DNA of 64,000 nt, taken from Oerskovia jenensis. GTDB taxonomy: Bacteria; Actinomycetota; Actinomycetes; Actinomycetales; Cellulomonadaceae. A program made the translations under genes and the position numbers. The stretch is taken from positions 3,410,001-3,474,000 of the forward strand of contig NZ_JAFBBO010000001.1 in assembly GCF_016907235.1 (NCBI RefSeq), in the 5' to 3' direction. Shown in pieces: positions 49,339 through 58,356 of this stretch (positions within the stretch are counted from its first letter, which is position 1; the number at the start of each line of letters is the position of its first letter). The notes beneath the pieces are model-generated. The model was not told where the DNA came from. It ran no database searches and saw only the letters and a list, made by a program, of their open reading frames with translations.

Positions 49339-50427
49339 TTGACGCTCGACGCCACCGCTCCTGGTCGCACGCAGTCCCCGCGTGAACGCCAGGTCAGCGA
49401 GTTCACCGCCCTCACCCGCACCGTCCAGGAGCTCGGCCTCATGCGCCGTCGCTACGGGTACTACTGGACCAAGTTCGCCGTCCTGCTCACGCTGCTCGCC
49501 GCGACCGGGGTCGCGTTCGTCCTCATCGGCGAGTCCTGGTGGCAGATGGGCATCGCCGCGCTGCTCGCGGTGCTCCTCACGCAGACGGCGTTCCTCGGCC
49601 ACGACGCCGCGCACCGTCAGATCTTCCGGTCCGGAGGATGGAACGACTGGGCGAGCCTCGTCGTGGCCAACCTCCTGGGTGGGCTGTCCTACGGCTGGTG
49701 GCAGCACAAGCACTCGCGTCACCACGCGAAGCCCAACACGCGTGGCGGCGACCCGGACATGATCAACGGCGTGCTCGTCTGGGAGACCGAGACCCTCACC
49801 GAGACCAAGACCGGGCTGCGCGCGTGGTTCGCGGCTCGTCAGGGCTACCTGTTCTTCCCCCTGCTGCTGCTCGAAGGTCTCAACCTGCACGTCTCGGGCA
49901 TCAAGACGATCTTCGGCCGCGGGCCGGTCAAGCGCCGCACCGTGGAGATCGTGTTCGTGCTCGTCCGGCTCGGCGGCTACCTCGCAGCGGTCTTCCTGGT
50001 CCTGCCCGTGGGGATGGCCTTCGCGTTCCTCGGCGTCCAGCTCGGCCTGTTCGGCGTCCTCATGGGGGCGTCGTTCGCCCCGAACCACAAGGGCATGCCG
50101 ACCGTCGCGCCCGACGTCAAGATCGACTTCCTGCGCCGTCAGGTGCTCATGTCCCGCAACATCACGGGCGGTCGTTGGGTCGACGTCGCGATGGGAGGGC
50201 TGAACTTCCAGATCGAGCACCACCTCTTCCCGAGCATGCCGCGCCCGTCCTTGCGCAAGGTGCGCCCCATCGTCAAGGAGTTCTGCGCCGAGCGGGGCAT
50301 CCTCTACACCGAGACGACCCTCGTGGAGTCGTACCGGATCGTCATCCGGTATCTCAACCGGGTGGGTCTCGCGGCCCGCGACCCGTTCCAGTGCCCTCTG
50401 ACGGCTCAGTACCGTTCAGTACGCTGA
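49339..50427 (+). CDS. Membrane fatty acid desaturase
   Basis: 362 residues from TTG 49339 (the upstream frame has no better start). The three histidine boxes are present: HDAAH at 88-92, HKHSRHH at 123-129 and QIEHHLFP near 290. Membrane segments lie at about 46-64, 71-88 and 205-240. Such diiron enzymes introduce double bonds into acyl chains of membrane lipids. The palindrome upstream suggests repression by a fatty-acid-sensing regulator. Confidence 0.9.
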   Translation: MTLDATAPGRTQSPRERQVSEFTALTRTVQELGLMRRRYGYYWTKFAVLLTLLAATGVAFVLIGESWWQMGIAALLAVLLTQTAFLGHDAAHRQIFRSGGWNDWASLVVANLLGGLSYGWWQHKHSRHHAKPNTRGGDPDMINGVLVWETETLTETKTGLRAWFAARQGYLFFPLLLLEGLNLHVSGIKTIFGRGPVKRRTVEIVFVLVRLGGYLAAVFLVLPVGMAFAFLGVQLGLFGVLMGASFAPNHKGMPTVAPDVKIDFLRRQVLMSRNITGGRWVDVAMGGLNFQIEHHLFPSMPRPSLRKVRPIVKEFCAERGILYTETTLVESYRIVIRYLNRVGLAARDPFQCPLTAQYRSVR

Positions 50428-50535
50428 GTCTGCCGGGGCGCTTGTCCCGACGAGCCAGGAGCTCGTCGGACGGCGAGATCCCGTGGGGCGTACCGACGCT
50501 TCGGCACGGCAGACGCAGTAGGGGATGATAGAGAC

Positions 50536-52197
50536 GTGAATTCACGGAAGGTCCGATTTGCCCTTGTTGCCTCCTCGCTCACTCTGACGACCTCTCTGCT
50601 GGCCGGCTGCGGTGGCGGCGAGGTGGCTGCGGAGAGGCCCGAGGGTCAGGTCGAGGCGCTGCGCGCCGCGGCGGTGGACCCGATCGCACCCGTGCTCGTC
50701 CTGACCTCGAGCGACCCGGCGGAGCTCGCTCTCACCGCGAGCCAGTCGTTCTTCGCGAAGGCCCCCGTGGTGGTCCTGGCCGACGCGGACGACGCGACCG
50801 CGCAGGACGCCGCAGCGGCGGCCGCGCTCGAGCTGCACGCGCCGGTCCTGCTCGTGGGCGGGTCCATCGCCGACAGCGGGCTGGCCAAGGAGGTCGCACG
50901 TCTCGGGGCGGTCACCGCCGTGGTCGTGACGCCGGACCGGGCGCCGAACGTCGACGCGGCGGGAGTCGTGACGCAGGGAGCTGCTGCCGTGCCTGCGGTG
51001 TCGAGCGAGGACCTCGAGCAGGAGGCGAGGCGCGCTGTCGAGGCGATCGACCCCGCTCTCGACGCGGTCACGCTCGACGCGGGAGCACTCGTCGCGCGTG
51101 CGGACGGCGGTACCGAGATCGACGAGAACGACCTTGCCGAGGCCCGTGACCAGCTGCCCGAGACCGCGGCACCCCGCCTCCTGACGGAGGTGCTGGCGCT
51201 GGTCGACGAGGCTCCCGGGCAGACCGCCGCACTGGCGACCGCGCAGGCGGCGGGGGTGGTCCCGCTCGCGGTGGCCGGGGGAGACCCGCGGGCCACGAGC
51301 GCGTCGGTCCAGGCCATGGCGAAGGCCAAGGCGTTGGCCGTCGTCGGTATCGGTGAATCCTTCGGCACGGTCGAGGACCTCACGTCACGCGTGCGCGCCG
51401 CAGAGACGGGGGTGGAGCTCGCCGGGGGCGGGCAGCTCGTGTCCACGGGCAAGCGCTACGTGGTGCTGCCCTCGACCACCGTCCCGTCGACCCCGGCCAA
51501 GGCCGCCGAGATGGTCGCGAAGGCTGCGGCGCGTGCCGAGCCGTACGTCGAGGTCGCGACCGCGTCGGGAGACCGGACCGTGACCGTGCCGACGGTCGAG
51601 CTCGTCGTGACCGAGGCTTCGGGAGCCGCGGGCAAGGACGGCAACTACTCGACCGAGCTCGCCGTCGAGGCCGTGCGTCCTGCGGTGCAGGCCGCGCTCG
51701 ACGCAGGGCAGCAGGTGCTGCTCGAGATCCAGCCCGGCCGGGCGTCGTTCGTCGACCAGGTCGAGCGGTACGAGGACCTGCTCGCGCTGCCCGGGGTGGG
51801 CGTCTCGCTCGATCTCGACGCTCGCCGCGCGGGCGGCGCGGTCAAGAAGGACGGAGAGGTTCCCGCGGAGGAGATCAACGCGGTCGTCTCGTACCTTGAG
51901 GGCTTCGTGAAGACCAAGGCGCTCCCGCAGAAGATGCTCGTCGTGCACGCCTCGAGCCCGAGGTCGGTGACCGACCTGGGGGCTCTCGCCGCGACGGGTG
52001 ACGCGGTCGTCGTCGTGGTCCACTCGGACGTCGCGGGCTCGTACACCACGCGCAGCAAGGCGTGGGACGCGCTCACGGTCGGTGCGCCGGCAGCCCTGCG
52101 CTGGGGTCGGACCGATCTCGCGGGCGAGGTGACGCCCGAGCGGGCCGCGACCACGGAGCCCGTCGCCCCGGCACCTCTCGTCGTCGTCGTCGAGTAG
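50536..52197 (+). CDS. Cell-wall-binding-repeat lipoprotein
   Basis: 553 residues from GTG 50536. A lipoprotein signal ends in SLLAGC (Cys about 25). The first ~250 residues hold two cell-wall-binding-2-like repeats (VVVLADADDATAQDAAAAAA, VLLVGGSIADSGLAKEVARL). The C-terminal half (YVVLPSTTVPSTPAKAAEMV, VLLEIQPGRASFVDQVERYE) is a TIM-barrel-like conserved domain. It is a cell-surface protein of unknown function. Confidence 0.72.
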   Translation: MNSRKVRFALVASSLTLTTSLLAGCGGGEVAAERPEGQVEALRAAAVDPIAPVLVLTSSDPAELALTASQSFFAKAPVVVLADADDATAQDAAAAAALELHAPVLLVGGSIADSGLAKEVARLGAVTAVVVTPDRAPNVDAAGVVTQGAAAVPAVSSEDLEQEARRAVEAIDPALDAVTLDAGALVARADGGTEIDENDLAEARDQLPETAAPRLLTEVLALVDEAPGQTAALATAQAAGVVPLAVAGGDPRATSASVQAMAKAKALAVVGIGESFGTVEDLTSRVRAAETGVELAGGGQLVSTGKRYVVLPSTTVPSTPAKAAEMVAKAAARAEPYVEVATASGDRTVTVPTVELVVTEASGAAGKDGNYSTELAVEAVRPAVQAALDAGQQVLLEIQPGRASFVDQVERYEDLLALPGVGVSLDLDARRAGGAVKKDGEVPAEEINAVVSYLEGFVKTKALPQKMLVVHASSPRSVTDLGALAATGDAVVVVVHSDVAGSYTTRSKAWDALTVGAPAALRWGRTDLAGEVTPERAATTEPVAPAPLVVVVE

Positions 52198-52320
52198 GTC
52201 GGGCGCGCCGCACGACGCGCTTCTTGTTCCCGTCAGCCGGGCCGGTTACGGTATGTCGGCCAGTACAGACGAATCGATTCGACAGGGTCGGGTCGAGACA
52301 ACCACGACGATGAGGTCCCG

Positions 52321-53784
52321 ATGGTCGCCATCATTCCCCAGCCACTGCAGGTCGAGTCCCCGGCAGGGGGCGACGCGTTCCGGTTCGACGGGGCCGTCGT
52401 CGTCGCCGGCCCCTCCGCGGCCGAGCAGCGCGTCGCCGCGTACGCCGCCGAGCTCCTGACGCGCGCAGCGGGTACGCCGGTCACCGTCGCGGGTTCTCGG
52501 CCCGACGACGCCCCCTCCGTCGAGCTGCGTCTCGCCGAGGACGCGGGCCCCGTGGGGTCGACGAGCCCCGAGCGCTACACGCTCGACGTGAGCGGGTCGG
52601 GGGCCGTCCTGACAGCCGCCCAGCCGGTCGGGCTGTTCGACGCCGTCCAGACCCTCCGCCAGCTCGTGACCGAGGGCGAGCAGGGTGCCGAGGTGAGCGC
52701 CGTCGTCGTGCGGGACGCCCCCCGCTACGCCTGGCGTGGCCTCTCGTTCGACGTCGCCCGCAACTTCTTCCCCCTCGAGCAGCTCGAGCTCGTGATCGAC
52801 GTCCTCGCGTCGTACAAGCTCAACGTCCTGCACCTGCACCTCACGGACGACCAGGGCTGGCGCATCGAGACGCCGTCGCGACCCGAGCTCGCGAAGCTCT
52901 CGTCCGACACCTCGACGAGCGGCAAGGCCGGTGGACACCTGAGCCTCGCGGACTTCCGCCGCCTGCAGGACTACGCGGCCGACCGCTTCGTGACCGTCGT
53001 CCCCGAGATCGACCTGCCGGGGCACACCAACGCCGCGACCGCGGTCTACGGCGAGCTGCGCGCCGACGGGCAGCGCACCGCGAAGTACGAGGGCATCGAG
53101 GTCGGGTTCTCGCAGCTCACCTACGACCTGCCCGCGACCGAGCCCTTCCTGCGCGACGTCCTCGCCGACGTCGCCGCGATCACCGACGGCGACTACGTCC
53201 ACGTCGGCGGCGACGAGGCGCTGACGCTCGGTGCCGAGGAGTACGCGAAGTTCATCGCGCTGCTCGAGGAGATCGTGCTCGGCACCGGGAAGAAGGTCAT
53301 CACCTGGCAGGAGGCCGCGCAGGCCGACACCCGACCCGAGACGCTGGTCCAGTACTGGGACACGCGCACCGACGTCGCGCCCTTCCTGGCCGCGGCCGAG
53401 CGCGGCTCGCGCTTCGTCATGTCGCCCGGCAACCACGCCTACCTCGACATGAAGTACACCGCCGAGTACCCGCTCGGACAGGACTGGGCCGGCCTGATCG
53501 AGCTGCGCACGGCGTACGACTGGGACCCGGCCGAGGTCATCCCCGGTCTGCCCGCCGACCAGGTCGAGGGGGTCGAGGCCGCGATCTGGACCGAGACCCT
53601 CTCGACGCAGGAGGAGCTGTTCAGCATGCTGCTGCCGAGGCTCTCGGCGACGGCGGAGGTCGCCTGGACCGCCCCCGAGCGCAAGGACTGGGAGGACTAC
53701 CGTCGCCGCGTCGTGCGCGAGGCCGCGACGTGGCGCCGTGAGGGGCTCCCGTTCCACGAGACCCCGCAGGTCGACTGGTCGTAG
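52321..53784 (+). CDS. Beta-N-acetylhexosaminidase (GH20)
   Basis: 487 residues without signal peptide. The N-terminal GH20b domain leads to LQTLR-like DAVQTLRQLV, then the barrel: RYAWRGLSFDVARNFFPLEQ, LHLHLTDDQGWRIE, and the catalytic Asp-Glu pair in YVHVGGDEALTLG near residues 296-302. The substrate-binding W is in VITWQEAAQ. It removes terminal GlcNAc/GalNAc, likely in intracellular chitin-oligosaccharide or wall recycling. Confidence 0.92.
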   Translation: MVAIIPQPLQVESPAGGDAFRFDGAVVVAGPSAAEQRVAAYAAELLTRAAGTPVTVAGSRPDDAPSVELRLAEDAGPVGSTSPERYTLDVSGSGAVLTAAQPVGLFDAVQTLRQLVTEGEQGAEVSAVVVRDAPRYAWRGLSFDVARNFFPLEQLELVIDVLASYKLNVLHLHLTDDQGWRIETPSRPELAKLSSDTSTSGKAGGHLSLADFRRLQDYAADRFVTVVPEIDLPGHTNAATAVYGELRADGQRTAKYEGIEVGFSQLTYDLPATEPFLRDVLADVAAITDGDYVHVGGDEALTLGAEEYAKFIALLEEIVLGTGKKVITWQEAAQADTRPETLVQYWDTRTDVAPFLAAAERGSRFVMSPGNHAYLDMKYTAEYPLGQDWAGLIELRTAYDWDPAEVIPGLPADQVEGVEAAIWTETLSTQEELFSMLLPRLSATAEVAWTAPERKDWEDYRRRVVREAATWRREGLPFHETPQVDWS

Positions 53785-53941
53785 CCGGACCGCGGCTGCT
53801 CGGTGCCGAGCATGCGGGCGGCGTCCGGAATCCCCAGGATCTCGACGCCGACCGCATGCTCGACCCCGGGCGGCACCGCTCGACCCCGCCCGGCACCGGG
53901 CGACCCCGGGACCCAAGGGCCAGGTCGGCCGAGACGGCCGG

Positions 53942-55630
53942 CTAGATCCAGCTCGGCAGCCACATGTGCAGACGCCAGAACCACTCGGGGACGTTCATGG
54001 CCGTCCAGATCGGGTAGAAGAAGATGCTCATGACCACGATCACCGTCATGAGCGCGGTCACCCCCCAGATCACCCAGCCCCTGGCCGCGAGGCGTTTCTC
54101 GGTCCGCTCGAGCAGGACCGTCACGACGTAGACCAGCGCGAGCACCACCCACGGGGTGAACACGATCGCGTAGAACGTGAAGATCGTGCGGTCCGGGTAC
54201 GCGAACCAGGGCAGCCAGCCCGCGACGAGCCCGCTGAGGACGGCGGTGGCCCGCCAGTCCTTGCGCCACACCAGGAGCACGACGGTCGCGATGATCGCGA
54301 GCGCGGCCGACCACCACAGGACCGGGTTCCCGAGCGACGTGATGACGCGCGCGCAGTCGTCGTAGCCGCAGCCCGTGACGCCGTCGGACCCGTCGCGGTA
54401 GTAGAACGACGTCGGGCGCCACTGGACGATCCAGCCGATGGGCTTCGAGGCGTACGCGTGCTCGGCGCTGAGCCCGGTGTGGAAGTCCCACATCTTGAGG
54501 TGGTACTCCCACAGCGACCGCAACGCCTCCGGCAGCCACTGGACGCCCTCGCCGGGGTGCTGCACGGCCCAGTCCCGCAGGTACGCGCTGGGGGAGCGGA
54601 ACCACGAGAACCACGTGGCCAGGTAGGTGAGGGCCGCGGTGGGCAGCATGATCAGGGCGGCCGGGACGGCGTCGAGCAGGAGCGCGTCCTCCCACCACCG
54701 CTTGATCCCGACGGCGCGTCGGGCGCTCGCGTCCCACAGCACCGACAGCAGGGCGAAGACCGCAAGGAAGTACAGGCCCGACCACTTGACCCCGCACGCC
54801 AGGCCGAGCGAGACGGCCGCGGCGAAGCGCCACCATCGCCACCCCAGCCAGGGCCCGTACCGGCCGATCTCCTGGCCCGACTCGAGGATCGCCCCCATCT
54901 TGTCCGCGAGCCGTCGTCTGGCCTGCTCGCGGTCCAGCAGCAGGAAGCCGAACGCGACGAGCACCCAGAACATGAGGAAGTTGTCGAGCAGCCCCGTGCG
55001 CGAGTGCACGATCGCCATGCCGTCGATCGCGAGCAGCCCGCCCGCGAGGATGCCCATCGCGGTCGAGGCGAACAGGCGGCGCGCGATCCGGGCAAGGAGG
55101 AACACCGCGAGCACGCCGATCAGCGCGGTCGAGATGCGCCACGACCACGGGTTCTCGGCGCCCCCGAAGAGCTCCATGCCGCCCGCGATCATCCACTTGC
55201 CCAGGGGAGGGTGGACCACGTAGTCGGGCACGTTCAGGAACGTGTCGACGTCGCCCGCCTCGAACGCAGGGTTGGGCTCGTCGGGCCACTTCGCCTCGAA
55301 CCCGACCCGCAGCAGGGTGTAGGCCTGCTTGACGTAGTACGTCTCGTCGAAGACGAGGGTGCCGGGCCGGCCCAGGTCCCACAGGCGCAGCACGCCGGCG
55401 AGCACCGCGACGAGCGCGGGACCGAGCCAGCCCCACAGCCGGTCCTTGGACGTCGCCCCGAGCGCCAGACGGCGCGCGCCGAGCAGCGTGAGCAGCAGGC
55501 GGTCACGGGCGGGCAGGGCCGGGTCCGGTGCCTCGGCCGCCGCGGCCCGGGGTGTCGGGAACGGGTCGTCGGTCGCGGGGGCGGGGACGGCCGGCGTCGG
55601 GTCCGAGGAAGGCTGAGGCACGTCGGCCAT
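53942..55630 (-). CDS. pmt: Protein O-mannosyltransferase (PMT family)
   Basis: 562 residues from ATG 55630. A Pro/Ala-rich cytoplasmic start is followed by the first TM and the catalytic DE loop (VFDETYYVKQAYTLLRVGFE), then HPPLGKW. About eleven TM helices follow, with DGMAIVHSRTGLLDNFLMFW in the middle and a C-terminal WFAYPDRTIFTFYAIVF. The enzyme transfers mannose from a polyprenyl donor to exported proteins. It is divergent from rsmI with 25 bases between starts, an arrangement I recall also from mycobacteria. Confidence 0.9.
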   Translation of the reverse strand: MADVPQPSSDPTPAVPAPATDDPFPTPRAAAAEAPDPALPARDRLLLTLLGARRLALGATSKDRLWGWLGPALVAVLAGVLRLWDLGRPGTLVFDETYYVKQAYTLLRVGFEAKWPDEPNPAFEAGDVDTFLNVPDYVVHPPLGKWMIAGGMELFGGAENPWSWRISTALIGVLAVFLLARIARRLFASTAMGILAGGLLAIDGMAIVHSRTGLLDNFLMFWVLVAFGFLLLDREQARRRLADKMGAILESGQEIGRYGPWLGWRWWRFAAAVSLGLACGVKWSGLYFLAVFALLSVLWDASARRAVGIKRWWEDALLLDAVPAALIMLPTAALTYLATWFSWFRSPSAYLRDWAVQHPGEGVQWLPEALRSLWEYHLKMWDFHTGLSAEHAYASKPIGWIVQWRPTSFYYRDGSDGVTGCGYDDCARVITSLGNPVLWWSAALAIIATVVLLVWRKDWRATAVLSGLVAGWLPWFAYPDRTIFTFYAIVFTPWVVLALVYVVTVLLERTEKRLAARGWVIWGVTALMTVIVVMSIFFYPIWTAMNVPEWFWRLHMWLPSWI

Positions 55631-55655
55631 CGTAGGACGTGGAACGCTAGGGGGT

Positions 55656-56711
55656 ATGAGCAACGCCCGCCCCACGCCCGCGCCCACCCCCGAGTCGCCC
55701 GCCCCCCTGCCCGACGGCGCCGCACCGGTCCGGACCGCAGGGCACCCTGTCGAGGCGGGCGAGCAGGCGGGGGACGAGGCGACCGGGGCGAGCGACGTCG
55801 TCGGGCCGGAGGATCTCGATGCCCTGGACGACGAGACGTCGGGCGAGGCGCTGCCCGCCGGTCGCGGCGCCAAGGACGACGGGCACCTCGTCCTGGCCGC
55901 GACGCCCATCGGCAACGTCGAGGACGCGAGCCCGCGGCTGCGACGTCTCCTGGCGGAGTCCGCGGTCGTCGCCGCCGAGGACACGCGCCGCCTGCACGCG
56001 CTCGCCGCGCGCATGGGGGTCTCGATCGGCGGGCGCGTCGTGAGCTACCACGAGCACAACGAGGTCGAGCGTGCCGACGAGCTGCTCGACGTCGTCGAGG
56101 GCGGTGGCACCGTCGTGATCGTGACCGACGCAGGCATGCCGTCCGTCTCAGACCCCGGCTACCGCGTCGTGACCCGGGCCGTCGAGCGCGACCTGCCCAT
56201 CACCTCGGCCCCGGGGCCCAGCGCGGTCCTCACGGCGCTCGCGCTGTCGGGGCTGCCGACCGACCGCTTCTGCTTCGAGGGCTTCCCGCCGCGCAAGCCC
56301 GGCGAGCGGGCGCGCACGTTCGCCGCGCTCGCGCGCGAGCCGCGGACCATGGTCTTCTTCGAGGCCCCGCACCGCATCGACGACACGCTCGCCGCGATGG
56401 CCGAGGGGTTCGGTGCCGACCGCCCCGCGGCCGTGTGCCGCGAGCTCACCAAGACGTACGAGGAGGTCCTGCGCGGCACGCTCGGCGAGCTCGCGGCCGA
56501 GGCTGCCGAGCGTCAGCTCCGGGGAGAGATCTGCGTCGTCGTGGCCGGGGCGCCCGCGCGCGAGGCCGTGTCCGTCGAGGAGCTCGTCGCCGAGGTCCTC
56601 GCCCGGGTCGCGGCGGGGGAGCGGCTCAAGGAGGCCGTCGCCGAGGTCGCGACCGCCGCGGGCGTGCCCAAGCGCGACCTGTACGCGGCGGCGCTCGCGG
56701 CCCGCAAGTGA
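55656..56711 (+). CDS. rsmI: 16S rRNA (cytidine-2'-O)-methyltransferase
   Basis: 351 residues. The catalytic domain starts at about 77 with HLVLAATPIGNVEDASPRLR, then AEDTRRLHALAARMG, TDAGMPSVSDPGYRVV, and FEGFPPRKPGERAR. It methylates C1402 of 16S rRNA. The first 75 residues are an acidic Pro/Ala-rich extension absent from E. coli RsmI; a downstream GTG start is possible but no better ribosome site is seen. Confidence 0.92.
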   Translation: MSNARPTPAPTPESPAPLPDGAAPVRTAGHPVEAGEQAGDEATGASDVVGPEDLDALDDETSGEALPAGRGAKDDGHLVLAATPIGNVEDASPRLRRLLAESAVVAAEDTRRLHALAARMGVSIGGRVVSYHEHNEVERADELLDVVEGGGTVVIVTDAGMPSVSDPGYRVVTRAVERDLPITSAPGPSAVLTALALSGLPTDRFCFEGFPPRKPGERARTFAALAREPRTMVFFEAPHRIDDTLAAMAEGFGADRPAAVCRELTKTYEEVLRGTLGELAAEAAERQLRGEICVVVAGAPAREAVSVEELVAEVLARVAAGERLKEAVAEVATAAGVPKRDLYAAALAARK

Positions 56712-56714
56712 ACG

Positions 56715-56756
56715 TGTCAGAACGAGCGTGAACCCGAGGTCACGCTCGTTCTGACA
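56715..56756. repeat. Inverted repeat copy 1 (17-bp stem)
   Basis: TGTCAGAACGAGCGTGA at 56715-56731 is the exact reverse complement of TCACGCTCGTTCTGACA at 56740-56756. It begins 3 bases after the rsmI stop. A second copy follows at 56778. It can serve as terminator. Confidence 0.85.
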
Positions 56757-56777
56757 ACCAGGTGGGTCTGGATGAGG

Positions 56778-56819
56778 TGTCAGAACGTGCGTGAACCCGA
56801 GGTCACGCTCGTTCTGACA
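56778..56819. repeat. Inverted repeat copy 2 (one mismatch)
   Basis: Same unit as 56715-56756 with one changed base (GTGCG for GAGCG) in the left arm; the loop is identical. It ends 4 bases before the nicotinamidase stop codon, between convergent genes. Confidence 0.85.
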
Positions 56820-56823
56820 CCAC

Positions 56824-57429
56824 TCAGACGTCGCTCGACCGTGCCAGCTCGACCCCCGCCGCCGCGAGCTTCACCCGGGCCGCCTCACCGAGCTCGGCCG
56901 ACACCGGGACCGTGAGGTCCGTCAGGACCCGCGTCGCGAGGCCCAGCGCGTGCGCGTCGAGCGCGGTCGCCAGGACGCAGTGCGACTCGGCGATCCCGAC
57001 GACGTCGACCGAGGAGACACCGGCCTCCTGAAGGATCTGCGCGAGGGTACGGCCCTCGGCGTCGACCCCCTCGAAGCCCGAGTACGCCGCCTGGTACTCG
57101 CCCTTCTTGACGCTCGCGTCGGGGGCGAGGTCCGCGAGGGCCGGGTGCAGCTCGGCGTTCGGCGTGCCCGCCAGACCGTGCGGGGGCCAGGTGTCGACGA
57201 AGTCGGGGACCTCGGGGTCCGTCGCGAAGTGGTGGCCCGGGTCGACGTGCCAGTCCTGCGTCGTCACGACGAGGTCGTATCCCGCGCGTCGTCCGGCCGC
57301 GAAGACCGCGACGGCCTCGGCGACCGCGTTGCCGCCCTCGACCGCGAGCTCACCGCCCTCGCAGAACGTGGGCTGGACGTCGACGACGATCAGGGCGCGG
57401 CCCGAGGCCGGGGTGTCGGTGCTGGTCAT
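56824..57429 (-). CDS. pncA: Nicotinamidase
   Basis: 201 residues from ATG 57429. The catalytic triad is D17 (IVVDVQPTFCEGGEL), K108 or K109 (VKKGEY) and C151 (GIAESHCVLATALDA). Metal ligands D59, H61 and H66/H67 sit in QDWHVDPGHHF. It converts nicotinamide to nicotinate for NAD salvage. Length is normal. Confidence 0.92.
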   Translation of the reverse strand: MTSTDTPASGRALIVVDVQPTFCEGGELAVEGGNAVAEAVAVFAAGRRAGYDLVVTTQDWHVDPGHHFATDPEVPDFVDTWPPHGLAGTPNAELHPALADLAPDASVKKGEYQAAYSGFEGVDAEGRTLAQILQEAGVSSVDVVGIAESHCVLATALDAHALGLATRVLTDLTVPVSAELGEAARVKLAAAGVELARSSDV

Positions 57430-57614
57430 GGCACCACTCTGCCACCGCCCGGCAGCGCGGGGAACGTCCGGTCGCGGTCCCGGCCCGCTCGGCGGGGGCG
57501 CGGGGTGCGGACGTCGGTGGCGGGTTGGTGGCGCGCGCCGAGCCCGTGGTTCGTAGGCTGGGTCGAGATCCGCCGGCGGACCTCGTCGGACGGTCCGAGC
57601 GAAGGAGCCCGAGG

Positions 57615-58142
57615 ATGAGCACCACAGGCGCGACCGACCGCCCGACCCCGACCGAGCACGCGACCGAGCAGGCGCCGGCTCCGTCCGCGGGACCCTCACC
57701 GGGGGAGCGGCCCGTCGGGTACTGGCTCAAGCTCGTCGACCGGCTGATCGACCAGAGCTTCGACGACGTCTTCCTGCGCACGGGCCTCACCCGCCGCCAC
57801 TGGCAGGTCCTCAACATGATCCGCGACGGCGTCTCGGACGCCACGACGGTCGACAGCGTCCTGTCGCCGTTCGCGACGCCCGGCGGTACCGGGGTGGCCA
57901 CGGGCCAGGCAGCCGGGGTCAGCGCCGAGATCTCCGACCTGCGGACCCGAGGTTGGATCGCGCAGGGAGGATCGGGCTGGGAGGTGACGGTCGCGGGCCG
58001 GCACGCCTACCACGACCTGCTCGACGCCGTCTCGATCACGCGCGAACGGCTCGCCGAGGGCATCACGCGTGAGCAGTACGACCAGACGATCGCGACGCTC
58101 GAGCAGATGGCCCGCAACCTCGGGTGGGCACCGGGGACCTGA
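57615..58142 (+). CDS. MarR-like winged-helix protein
   Basis: 175 residues from ATG 57615. A 45-residue Pro-rich start is followed by a MarR-type fold: LVDRLIDQSFDDVFLRTGLT, RRHWQVLNMIRDGVSDATTV, a wing (LRTRGWIAQGGSGWEVTVAG) and a C-terminal dimerisation helix. It is not next to an obvious target operon, and may regulate the divergent pncA. Confidence 0.75.
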   Translation: MSTTGATDRPTPTEHATEQAPAPSAGPSPGERPVGYWLKLVDRLIDQSFDDVFLRTGLTRRHWQVLNMIRDGVSDATTVDSVLSPFATPGGTGVATGQAAGVSAEISDLRTRGWIAQGGSGWEVTVAGRHAYHDLLDAVSITRERLAEGITREQYDQTIATLEQMARNLGWAPGT

Positions 58143-58356
58143 GGGCGGGGGACGGCCGGTACGACCCGGGCGGGACCTCGGGCCAGGCGGCCGAACCCGC
58201 GCGGACCGCCCCTGTGGATCGCGCCGCCGGGGGCACCAGGACCGCGTACCCTGACGGCGCGAGCCGCACCGGTCAGGAGGACGGTCCTGCCCGACGGCGC
58301 CGCTCACGGCCGCCGCCCACGAGACACCGCCGCCCGACGAGACACCGAGGACCGAC

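Noticed and set aside
53738-56731. 997-residue + strand open frame covering pmt and rsmI
   Set aside because: Antisense shadow created by strong third-position G+C bias; the overlapped genes are both clearly real.
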